Shown: piece after piece, positions 44,670-56,500 of the stretch
How positions within the stretch are numbered: position 1 is the stretch's first letter
How the letters are laid out: every line of letters starts with the position of its first letter
Made by a program: the position numbers and the translations under genes
From: Atriophallophorus winterbourni
Taxonomy: Eukaryota > Platyhelminthes > Trematoda > Plagiorchiida > Microphallidae
NCBI GenBank assembly: GCA_013407085.1
Contig: JACCGJ010000560.1
Location: forward strand, 62,001-126,000
Direction of reading: 5' to 3'
DNA length: 64,000 bases
Notes under the pieces: model-generated
Seen by the model: only the letters and a program-made list of their open reading frames with translations
Told to the model about the DNA's origin: nothing
The model's database searches: none

Positions 44670-44757
44670 CCTGGGCAACCTGACAGTATTTTAGCCCACG
44701 TGCAGTCTCTGACTATGGACACTTTGCCTGGATCAGGCTTGTGCTTTCATACCTCTT
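44670..44757 (+). repeat. SINE-like repeat, 5'-truncated; rightmost copy
   Basis: CGCCTGGGCAACCTGACAG to CAGGCTTGTGCTTTCATACC. No further copies were found to the right. Confidence 0.85.
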
Positions 44758-45539
44758 GTTCCACCTGTTCTTAAACTTGAATGTAGGGTAACATCGTCCA
44801 CCGATTTGAGATTTAGCTCGTGTTCAGTTTTCCGATGTTTTCCTCTATTTCGGCTGAGATTATTATTAAAGATCCGTGTCTCCTCCTAATGGAATAATTT
44901 CACACATTAGATGGAGTAAGCTCACAGTGGTTTTGATTTCTGCTCTGGGTTTCCTCAGATCTAGCTGATTTGTCATTGTTCATTTGTTTTTCGGCCCTGC
45001 AGATTTCATCACTCAGCTGGATTAGCAGTTGTGCTGCTTGTTCCATAACTCATAAAAGTGCCACGTCCCATCTCTTTGACCACCACTCTGTTTATTTAGC
45101 CAGTTCTATCCGTAAACTGAAAGCTTATGAACCACAGCTTACGGAGATTCTTCATCATTTCTTGGCGCACTGCTTCTGTAGCCAATAGATGCACACCGCT
45201 TCTAGTTACCTCTGATACTTTTAGATACAACCCGATTGGCCTCAAAACAAACCGGTTGCGATTTCGCTCGTTCAATAGCTATACGACTAAGATTGACGTT
45301 ACGTTTTAATTGTTTTCTGTCATAGATCACTTTCGAGTGTGACGGTAATATCTATTTTTGGTGACGCAGCTTCTTCCGATCTGGCTCTCTGACAAGTTGC
45401 TGCCAGGGTATTCTTCTTTGCTTACCAGCTTGTGTTATTTTTTGCTTTTAATAATTCCTTAGTAATATCAATTTAATCTGATAAAGATATTTTGAAATGC
45501 CGGTTTAGACCATTTTTTCATCAGAGGGGCATTATATTG

Positions 45540-46010
45540 GACCTCTTGTTAATAGACTTGATGGTTGCGCCTCATCCACATATACTTCTCGTCCTACTGT
45601 AAAATCTTTTAGTGACGGTCTGATTTTCCGAGCAATGCATACGTGATCCATTCGGTTTGCGTGATGATGCCCTGTGATACCCATTCGACAGTGTTGGGAA
45701 ACTGCCACCCTGATGATTAATCTATAAGCTACAGTCTAGTTTACAAGTTTTTCTCTATTGTCATTCCTTACATTAATACCCCATGATCCGTTCACACCCT
45801 CGGTTGTTGCTTCCCACCTGATCATTGAAATCTTCTACTTTTAGGATGAGATTTCTGCTTGCGTGTCTCCGAATCACTTTTGTTAAATAATGGTAGAAAT
45901 CTTCTTTAGCACTGTCATTGTATTCGGTTTTTGAGGCACTAATGAGTGGAAACAGCACAAACAGGTTATGGTGTGCGTGTGTAAATCTGGTTGTTTCGTA
46001 CTCTCTTTAG
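45540..46010 (-). mobile_element. LINE endonuclease fragment (RTE-like)
   Basis: On the minus strand: KEDFYHYLTKVIRRHASRN, VEDFNDQVGSNNRGCERIMG, then NRMDHVCIARKIRPSLKD and DVRR-like residues. These match RTE-type endonuclease blocks (D-FY-L, GDFNA-VG, IDHV-IS-K-R-SL-D). The catalytic GD is changed to ED, and stops are present. Confidence 0.65.
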
Positions 46011-47460
46011 TCAATATTTTTGCATCTCAATTTAATAAAGATTCACCGACAACCATATCGGGCACACTGCTGGTTATTCGCATATTAATTTTCTGATGTA
46101 GATGACGCGATTTATTTCTTCGAACTTAGTTGATATTGCAACCGATTTTATCACGTGCATGCCATCTCTGTCATTCAGTCTGTTGAGATAGCAAGCAACG
46201 TATTACGCAGCTTGGTGGCGATAATAATTGCCTCAGCTGTTTTTCTGTTCATGAGAAGACAGTCTTGTGGTGTCTTGGACTATCAGCCTTCCTTTCTTGA
46301 CGCCGGGACTAGGGTGATCAGGTGGTGTCTCTCCCTTGCACTTAGGTGGGTTGACGTTTGCGAGGATCCCTAAACAGGATTGCTTGAATGCACCGTTTTG
46401 GGGAGGCCTTCTGTCTATTCCCTCCTTTTACGTGCTTGACAATTTGGAATCGGCTGTAGAGGGTTCTCCGTCATTTTTTTCAAATTGAATGTGGTGAAAT
46501 TAATTTGTTTGCGGAAAATCCACGTACATGAATAAAGCTGGTTTTTTTGTATTTAACCATTCAGTTACCTACATTGAGTTTATTCTCACAGAAATTGATT
46601 CAACTCTGTCTCTCTCTACAGTGCACAACGATAGTAGGGTTCATCGCTAGCAAAGCGGAAATTCTAATCGTTGGTTTTGGTTGCTCACAATTTATCGTTC
46701 GTCAATTTATGTTCTTTTCTAGGTGTTGTGGTATAAAGTGACCTATTTTCTGTCTTTGTTTAAATGAACGGACATAGTATCTGTGTGGATAAGCATGCAA
46801 ATATAGATATTTTATTCGTTTAATTTAGGTTTAGTTCTTTCAGCCTCCAAATACTAACTTTATTTAAACTCAGAACTACTCATCCAATTCGTTATAGCTT
46901 CGCGTTTAAGTGATGAGGTCGATATTCTTTTCTTCTGGATAAAAGCGGATGGAGTTAGTCCCATGTGAGCTTCATAACTAATTGCTCCAGAACGTTGAAA
47001 TGAAGAATGAGCATTTTTACAGACCACCAGTTAGGAGTACGAGCGGCCACCGAGCTGACTGATTCCATGAATGCCTTGAAATTTGTAATTTCAGACCCGT
47101 TCTTAAATTGTGCTAATGGCTTCCAGTTGGCTGCTGCATGTTGATTTTATGTGCATTAACGGTTATGTGTTTTTTTCTGATTAGCCGTGTGCATGTGGTA
47201 TGAAGCGTGAATTCACGTCTATAGTACATGCTAATTTTATATCCCGCAGTGATTTGTGTGGCTATGCAGGCAACGCTTTAAACTTGGCCTCCAAAGAAGT
47301 TGTTCGTGATGCAGTTCTTCACATGTCATTATGTCAACATCGAGAGATTTCGTGTCGATTTTTCCCCTCTATGTACCGCAGCTTCATCTTACCCGGTAGT
47401 CGACTGTTTAATTGCAAAATTTCTTTACGGCAATTATTTTAGCCGTGTTTCCTTTTGCAG
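46011..47460. other. Intergenic upstream of the HPD-family gene
   Basis: No firm feature. The part next to 46010 may be the 5' part of the minus-strand LINE. The right end should contain the HPD-family promoter. Confidence 0.4.
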
Positions 47461-47519
47461 ACACCATCCGTCTTGTTAAGAAAGATGATTGTCAATATTA
47501 TACGTTCACTTTTCATCTG
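47461..47519 (+). other. Possible 5' UTR exon of the HPD-family gene
   Basis: Bounded by TTTTGCAG before 47461 and the donor GTAACT at 47520. A 38-bp intron (47520-47557, ending CATTTCAG) would join it to the first coding exon. In the coding frame it contains a stop (TGA), so it would be non-coding. Confidence 0.35.
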
Positions 47520-47574
47520 GTAACTCCCTCGGTTCGCAGTGCCACTTTTCATTTCAGCCCCCGATGCTCGTGCA

Positions 47575-50500
47575 ATGAGTCTCATACGCTTTGTTCATCA
47601 CATGCAATTCAATTGCCATGATGTGTGGAACACATTTCAACTTTTCAATCAAGGCTTCGGTTACAAATTTCTCTGTCTATCGAAACATGGCAATAGTTTG
47701 AATTTGGTTGTGAAAAACGGACCTTCAGTTTTGATGTTGAGCAGCAATGGTCCCATTGTTTCTGGTGCAAACACAAACCGATACGCACGCGAGTTGTCTC
47801 ATCGGTATTTGCGTCTTCCTGGTCTATTTGACGTTGCTTTTGAAGTAAAGGATGTCTACCGCGCATGCGATCGTGTTCGAGCGCTTTACGGTCCTGAACA
47901 TATTCTTGTCGAACCAACTGTTCAGTCTGACTACCACGGAAAGGTTGTCATAGCTGTTGTCCGATCAACAACCGGCGAATGTCTTCACACACTGCTTGAT
48001 ACTTCACATTATAAAGGGATTTTTCTTCCAGGTTTTTTCGTACCTGAATTAGGGATCTTATCAGAGATTCAATCTCGTATAAATCAAATTTCACGTAGTT
48101 TTACCGGACATAGTATTGTTACTCATCTGGATCACATCGCGTTAGCCTATGATACAGGAGGATCTGTAGCTGCGGCTGATTGGTTCGAAAAGGTGTTTGG
48201 TATGGAACGAACTTTGTCTAATCCGTAAGTTGGACGGTTGCTAATTTGTATGTTAAGCTTAGATGACCTGAAAGAGGGATTTGTTGTGCAGTACAATTCC
48301 ACTGGAATGCGTTTAATAGCACTGAATTCTCTCAGTCCCGAAGCTGATTTTCAATCTTGTAAATTTGTCCTCGTTGAACCTTTGGAAGGATCAAGTAAGC
48401 TTCCTACTTCTCTTCACTAATCGGAATAGTTTTTCTGTGAGTGAACCACATATCCTCATTGTTTTTTACAGCACCCAATCAGATCACACGATTTCTTGCA
48501 GCAAATCAAGGCCCTGGTGTGCAACACTTGGCTCTGGGCGTTAATGACATATTCCAAGCCGTTTCAGAGTGTCACGCAGGTGGAATCCAATTCATTGACC
48601 CTCCTTCCGAATATTATGACCAAGTGAGTCTATGTTCTTAACATTCGAGTAATTTTTACCCCATCGTCTTTTCATATCACATACGAGAGTGGATTGAAGT
48701 ACGAGTGATATTTGACGTAATAAAATGATAACCTGAAGCCCCGATTCGACGCAGCACTTTAAAACTTAGACTTTCATGACTATCTTATTTTATCAGCACT
48801 TCGAGCTGGGATAGGTAACCATCCAAATCAAAGGGTACATACCTTTCGGGCAATCCATGCACTGACAATGATTTCGACCTGACTCGAGTGTCAGCTTACT
48901 GAGGAGCAGACTGAAGCATGATAGGGAAAATAGCCAGTGGTGCGTAACGGTATAAACTGAAACACCCTGAAAATATTATCTTTTCCCTTTTGGCTGGGAT
49001 GGTTCAGTAGGCTCTGCAAGAATCTCGGCTGGATCCCAAGCTAAACGTGGTGACCACCGAAGTTGGATCTAGTTAAGAGATCATAATCTCAAGAATCCAC
49101 TACTAAAGTAGTGTAGCACAACGACTATATGTTATACAATAGGTTTTGATGATGTAGCCGTTAATGCCACGTTCCAATTTCTCTGAATATTTCCATATTT
49201 CTGGGCATCGGTCTCAGGCCCGTGAAAATCACCTTGTCATTTGTTAAAATGTTGGACTCAGTCAAAACTCGTCGAACGATGTCCACATACTACGAGAAAT
49301 TAGACTATACCCACAAACATATCAGGTGAGTAAAATCGGTCAAATGCCGACTCCAGAGATGTCGGCTTAACTGTTAGTTTAACTCCCCGGGTCAAGCTTC
49401 TTACTCCTTAGTTTTGCTGGAGAATGCGATTAAATGCCCCACACGAATGCAAAATGTCTATGCGACAAAAAGCGTGCTCTGCTTGCAAATTCAATCATAT
49501 TCTCTCTAAACATCCTCACAGTAACTTAAACGTGGTTACAGACTCACAAAATTTGCCGTGCTCGGCATGTCTCTTATCCATCGTGATCGAGAAACTTAAA
49601 GGTTGTTAGTAGCACTGTATTATCGCCAAAACCATATGTGCTGAGAGATTAACTTTGGCGATCTCATGTTACTGGATACCCTTTTTTGCTCATTACTTGT
49701 AGCCACCTGGTCTGGGGAATGATTAATTGCTCGCCATCTACAGTTGTACTTGCTTCAACATATTCGCACACTTACTCTCAGGTACCCCTGCAAATCTGTA
49801 ATTGTGGGCATCGCTAATCAACCAAACTTGCAGAGGTAGCTAATTCATCCGTATCACACTCTTGCATTCGGATTTCTGGATATTCCTATATGCAGCCACA
49901 TCTTAGTGATTGCGGGATACCGCAAGCCTTCAATCCTTAACCTTTTTTTGACAATGAGGGAACGCTTCACTAAGACTATTCTCTGAGTGGCGAATAAATC
50001 TGGACGCTCGCGTAATTTTTCTGTTTGTCTCTCCGATAATCTGTGAGTACAAGCAATGTCTATCAAACAATCAGAAAAATTGACATAATGATGTTAAATA
50101 ACTTTCTCCAATACACGGTGAGCTACGAGCCCCTGCACGATTTAACTAATTTTGAGGCTTTCATCGACCTAAGCTACACACTTGTCTTAAGCGATTTAAG
50201 AGATGCGCGAGAATTCAAACCGAAAATCATAATCCTTGAGTGTTTTTGAAAGCACCGAATGCCGCATTGACACAACCTCATAATGCTAAGCTGGGAAAGT
50301 CTCCGTTTATTTCAACATGCTAAACTATCAGAAACGAGTGATGAAGTGTAAGCTCTCTACCTGCTCAATCTGATGATTATTTAATTATCTAAGCTGGAGC
50401 ACAACCGTTTGATCAACAGCAACTGCATTCGAAACAGCCGAAGCATCAGCCATTTCTACTCAGTAGTCATCAATCCAGAGTTACGTGTTTCACATTTCAG

Positions 50501-53500
50501 GTTACTCTAATCAAATCAGTTACTCTACATGGAATGACTACTATTCCAGTTTTGTGCTCCACGTATTTCTTCGTTTAAAGAGGGGAAATTTTCCCGGAAT
50601 AGCCTCACTCATTTTAAACACTTTCTACGCAAGTCACTCCTATACGTTTTAAATTACACGATTCCCACAGACCGGAAATGTGGAATTATTACTCTTATAT
50701 ACAAAGAATGGAATCACTTATAATTCTTCAATTACATACCTGTGATTTTGTAATAATCGAACAACTTGCTGCTGCTGAACTCATTAAAGACTATGAAAGC
50801 AATTAGTTACTTTTATGGATCAACATGGCTAAAAAGAATTATTTCTGTGTATCCGTAGTACAAGTAAAGTAGAATGCACAAATTCAAGCAGTGAACCAAG
50901 GTCACAATTCCTGCTCGTTATCCAGATTTTTCAAAACCATTTGATCATGTCACCCACAACCCACTGCTATAGAAGCTGGAAGGACTACGCTACATCGGAT
51001 TCAGTTAAAAGACTTTTTGACAGACTGCAATGTTCAGGTGCATATCAATAGTGTAATACCAAGACCTGTCGCAACTGTCAGATAAGTTCCACAGATTTTT
51101 CGAGTCTGATTCTTTCCCTGGCCTGCGCCAATGAGGTATCAGAACTTTCTCACTGTAGCATAGCACTATTCACAAACGACTTGAAGGTGGGTAAATGAGT
51201 GTTTTAGTGACTTTTGTGTTCTTACAGAAAAGTCTTGGTACATTTCTCGACTGGTAGTCAGCTTCGCAGACAGGGATACCCTATAATCATGTATCCACAA
51301 TCATACGCTGGTGGTATCACATTCCCAGCTAAACTACAGTAAATAATTTCTATTCTGCAGTGTCTTTTTTACATGAAACACTTTATCTTCAACAATTACC
51401 GACTGTAATATTCTGCGTGACATGCTTTAATCAAAGTTTTCCTTCCCAAAAAATACAGCGTTGTCCAATTTCGGCATACTCCCCCTCTGTTTACATTTCT
51501 ATTCTCGGTATCATTTGGTTATTCCCAAATTAGATACTTTTTAGAGCATTCAATTTACTTATCTTGAATTATGCTATCACTACATTTTTCTGCGATTCCT
51601 TGTTGTATGGCTGTCATTTTCGGTAAGCGTTTTAGCTTCAAAATCGGACAAACAATCTCATCTTCTAGCACTTTCAACTCTTTGAATCTGTTGAATATTG
51701 AAACTCCGTCTTGGTACACAGGATCACTTTTCATCACATGAAGAATCAGTATGTGTCGTTTGATGTGAGCTTAATGTTCACACCCGCAGCTTGTTTCAAA
51801 TTGTACTCTTGAAACCTACGACACTTTGATTTCAAAACACTAATTAAATAGCAGAATTGACATGCTCTGTTTTGGTTTTGTTCCTTTCAGCTTTTCTCGT
51901 CTAACGATTGGTCAACTATCTCGGTGCCTGAGGATAAACTCAGAGCCTCTGGCGTTTTACTCGATACTGAAGTGATGGATTCATCTGGCAATAAAAATTA
52001 CAATTCCGGAGATGCGTAAGTAAACGTTGCGCTCAGAGCCCATCATTTTCGTCCGCGTTATTTCTCTTTCCACTATAAAGTTTTCTCTATGCACAAGTGT
52101 AAACATGTACTACTCCCCTTTGTTTCCTTTGAGTGTGACGCTAGTTTGGTTGTTGCTACATAAGCTGAAGCTGATTTATCAACTCTGTTTAGCATTTTCT
52201 GTCATTGCTTAACGTGTCTCAGAGTTTAGCAGTTTAGACTTTGGAGCCACTGGTCTGTGTAGTCAGCACAAGCAACTCCGTTTAATCATGCGATGACCAC
52301 ATGATGAATACATGTATGCGATTAAATATGGACCTAAACAAGCGAATTATTCAGCAGTAGAGGAAAATATGCGTAGTTCTGGGTGTGGATGATGTTCAAA
52401 TTGTGTTCGCCGAGCTTGCGTAGGTGGTGTTGGATGTTTCGTCATCAGGCTAGATGACATCATCAGCAAAACTTCTTTCGAAGCGTCTTTGAATTTGAAT
52501 ATCATCCACGCCCTGAGCTACGAATATTTTCCTCTATTGCTTAAAAACGTCAGACGCTGTGAAAGCTTTAGCGAGAGAGCAGCTGCAACCTATGAACAGT
52601 TGTTTTTCCTACACGAGCGCCAACGCAGAATCCTGACCCCGAAATCTTTACAACGACGACCCCCAGTTAGCAATCCCCGTGCATGGAAACTAATGGAACA
52701 TCAAAACCGAGAATAGCTGGAAATGCTCATTTCAGATGCACACAATCGCTTGAGGAAATACGCAGACATAATTAATATTAAAAGACAAAATTGTGAAAAC
52801 TGAATTGGTCCTGAACTGACACAACGGTTAGAAAGCACCATCACAATAACGACCCGAAAAACCAAGGCCAACAGGCGACGTTACCTGGTAAACAAAATTC
52901 ACAATATCACCCCTTATCAGGACACTACCAGCGGGGAACTTTGGGTCAAGAACCTGTCCAACTGACCCCTTATTGAGAACGAACAACGCATTCTCGGACG
53001 CGGCCTCAATTCGTTGCTAATTTGGAGTCTATATTGAAATCCCATACCCTGTCAGAAGATACGCGAGAAGAAGTCCTACAAAGAATTGTACCCGCACTCA
53101 CCAGGAATATAGAAACTGAAACGAGATCAGAACATCGTTATACTTCCCACCTACAAAGGAAGAATGGCCGTCGAAAAAGCTGAACAACTACGTCAAGACA
53201 CAACAACATACAGACGGAAAAACGAAGACCTAGTAAAACGACTCGAAAAGAAAATCAACGCGACCTTGAAGAAATTTAAGTTCATGGGACAAGTGAATGG
53301 AGTGGAACAAACAAGAATCGAGCCGCAAGATTCTACCATACCCAGATTCTACGGATTACCGAAAATACACAAAGGAAATGTTCCATTTCGCCCAATAGTT
53401 TCTTTGCCAGGAGGACCAACTTACACGTTATCTAAAGAGCAGCAAAGAAACTTGTTATACCTATTGACAGATTCGGAAAATTCGGTCAACTCTGCCGAAC

Positions 53501-56500
53501 AATTTTTGCAGAATTTGAAGGATGTGAAGGTTGAAGAAGACGAACTAACGGTTTCTTTCGACGTAACGGCACTATCTACGTCGATGGACAGAACACTCGC
53601 CAAGCAAACTGTATCATCTTTACTCAATGAAAAAAGGAATGGAACATAATGGAAATCGATTGACACACGAGAATTTCATGGAACTGATTGAGCTGTCTTC
53701 AAACGCACTTAAAGTTTAATGGAAAGATATATGAATAAACTCAAAGAACCCCAATGGATCACCTATTTTCAGCCTAGTTGCTGAGGCAGTTATGCAACGT
53801 TTGGAACGAACTGCACTGCCAATAATTCGACCAAAAATATTGATCCGCTACGTGGACGACACCTTCGTGATTATATATACAACAGAACTGGATGGATTAC
53901 ATCGACTGCTCAATTGTGTAATTACTGGAAACCAATTAACAAAGGAAACTGAAGTTGACGGCTTTTTACCATTTCTGGATGTTCAAGTGAAACGAACCAG
54001 CATAGGAACATTACAGACCTTCGTCTACCGGAAATCCTCGCACACGGATCAAATACTGAAGTTTCACAGCAAGCATCCGAACATTCACAAACGCAGTTGC
54101 ATCAAAACTCTTTTTAGAATTGTGCGCAAGCTTTCCAGATGAATGGACACCCAAGAAGCTTCAAATTACGGAGAAAACAGAACCAGACACACTCTGCCGC
54201 ATGTTCAACATATCTCCAAAATTGCAGCTCGGGTACTTCGGTCACCTGGAATCGACATCGCGCATAAATCCGCACCAACACTCCGCACCTATTTCAAAAA
54301 CACGTCGGGCTAGCAGGTTACAAACTAAATACAAGACAGAAGAAGAAGGACTTTATTCGTGTTCACGAATTTTCAGCAATAGATTAATTTCTCCACATAA
54401 TACCAATACAAAATATGTATAGCGTGCGCACAATGAAATAATACATAGGCCAACGAAATGTCAGGTTACCTCGGGCTAGACAAATGTGACGGGAATAAAG
54501 AAAGAATTAAAAAACAGGACATCTCAGCATGAATTAAAAATCGGTTAGCGTTTCTCCAACTTCACAGCATCAATAAATTAGGTTCTTTATATAATGCAAA
54601 TAAAATAAAATATATGAAGTGCCACACAATGAACTAATACTTGAGCTAGACAAATGTTAGGGGAATTTGAAAACTTAACTCGAAAAATAACTGGGACATC
54701 GTGGCATCATTCGAAAATTGTCAAGCGTTCTTTCAACTCTGCAACAGCTTTTGATTGCTGTACCATGTATCGGGCCAAGTATGGGATAAAAGAATTTCTA
54801 AATTTATTCGTTCATGAATAGGGAAAAACGTACGGGCTTCGTGTGGAGGAAAAAGATCTGCAAGAAACAAGGCTCTTGTTCAATTGATGTAAACTATCAG
54901 TAGAAATGTTCGCGATCAATCTGCTGCATTCACGAAAATGACGATTGACAATAGTGTCTCGAATGTCATCAGCGGAAACACAACTCAATCTTGAGATGAG
55001 CTTAATGCATCTTCTGATCATCGTAAAATCCTTTTCCAAGAGGCCGGGAAAAATCACAGGAGATGCGAAAAGAAGGTGAGGAATGATGCAAGAAAAAACG
55101 AAAAGTTGAATGACATTTGGTGGAACGGAGAAAGAACGGAGACGTAGTGCGTAGAATGACAGTTGGCGCACTTTTATGAATACCCTTGTAACATGTTCAG
55201 TCCAGCTAAGATTTTCAGATATTGTAACACCAAGATACTTAAAGCTGCAACATCTGTCGAACACCGAGCCGTTAAGAGAAACGCGAGGAATTTCTTGATG
55301 AAGGGCTAAACGACGCTGTCCAATCATGTTGGAAAATACAATTTCGCTGCATTTAGAAGGATTCAACGATAAACCAATCGTGGAGGACCATTGACCAATG
55401 TTCGTTACCATTGATCCTAAGGCATGTTGCTCGATCCGACGATTTTGATTTACTGCAATGACAACATCTTCAGCGTATTTGAGGGTAAGTGCAGATAGGT
55501 CAGATGGAAGATAAGAAATATAAAGGGAAAATAGAAATGGGGACAATATTGCACCTCGAAGGACACCACGGGGAATAGCTATTTCACGGGAGGTTTGGCC
55601 GTTCGCGACTGTGTATTGGATACGACCCTCAAAATAGGATGCCAGCTAACGAAGAGTATTTGCCGTGACGCCATGATCAGATAATTTTTGAAGTAAGGAG
55701 TTTCTTAGAACACTGTTAAAGGCATTTGTGTAATCCAAAAAACAAGTTTTACAGCTCTAGATTTGCTATCTAGAGAACGTGAGATAAAATCTGTGAGTAC
55801 AGCGACAGCATCGACAGTTGAACGATTTTTCCTGTACGCGAACTGATGAGCATCATGCACCCGACAGCTGGACACGAGTCGCCGTAAAACAATTTTCTCA
55901 AGTACCTTAAGCAAGTGCGACGTGCACGCGATAGGACGGTATTTACCGGGATCTTTCTTTGGAATCGGGCTAATGCAGACGGATTTTCAGCAATCCGGCA
56001 TAATTGCTCTTTCCATGCAACGATTAAAAATGGATGTGATGGGGGATGATAGCACTCCAGCACATTCTTTTAGTACAATGGGCGAGAGTTTATCAGGTCC
56101 TGCAGCCTTAAAACGTGAGACAGCCGAAAGTGCACAAAAGACCTCGGGTACGTTGGTGAAAGGTGAATCGGAAAAGGAGGATGGGGGCAAAATAAAGTTC
56201 TCTTCAAGTCATTATCAGTAATTTGGTGCACGAACGATTCGTTCAAGGAATTAATATCAAAATTTCCTGTTGTTCTTTCCACAAATTTGTTTAAGCGCAC
56301 GCTATAGGTGACGACTGTGTTTCGTTCCAAGAAGTGTGTTCGTGTACAGCTTTTCAAGACGTCGAATTTCGAGCTTGATTGACTGGGAAAGCAACGCAAC
56401 AGTTTTACGATCATGTATTTTGAAGGCTTTCTCTTTCAACCTCCTTAGGCGTTTTAGGTGGACAGAGGAAAAACGGTGAGGACTCACAAATCTAGTTTCT

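Noticed and set aside
51764..51850. Second Penelope RT piece (YVSFDVSLMFTP)
   Set aside because: A single short match upstream of exon 4 of the HPD-family gene, too little to call.
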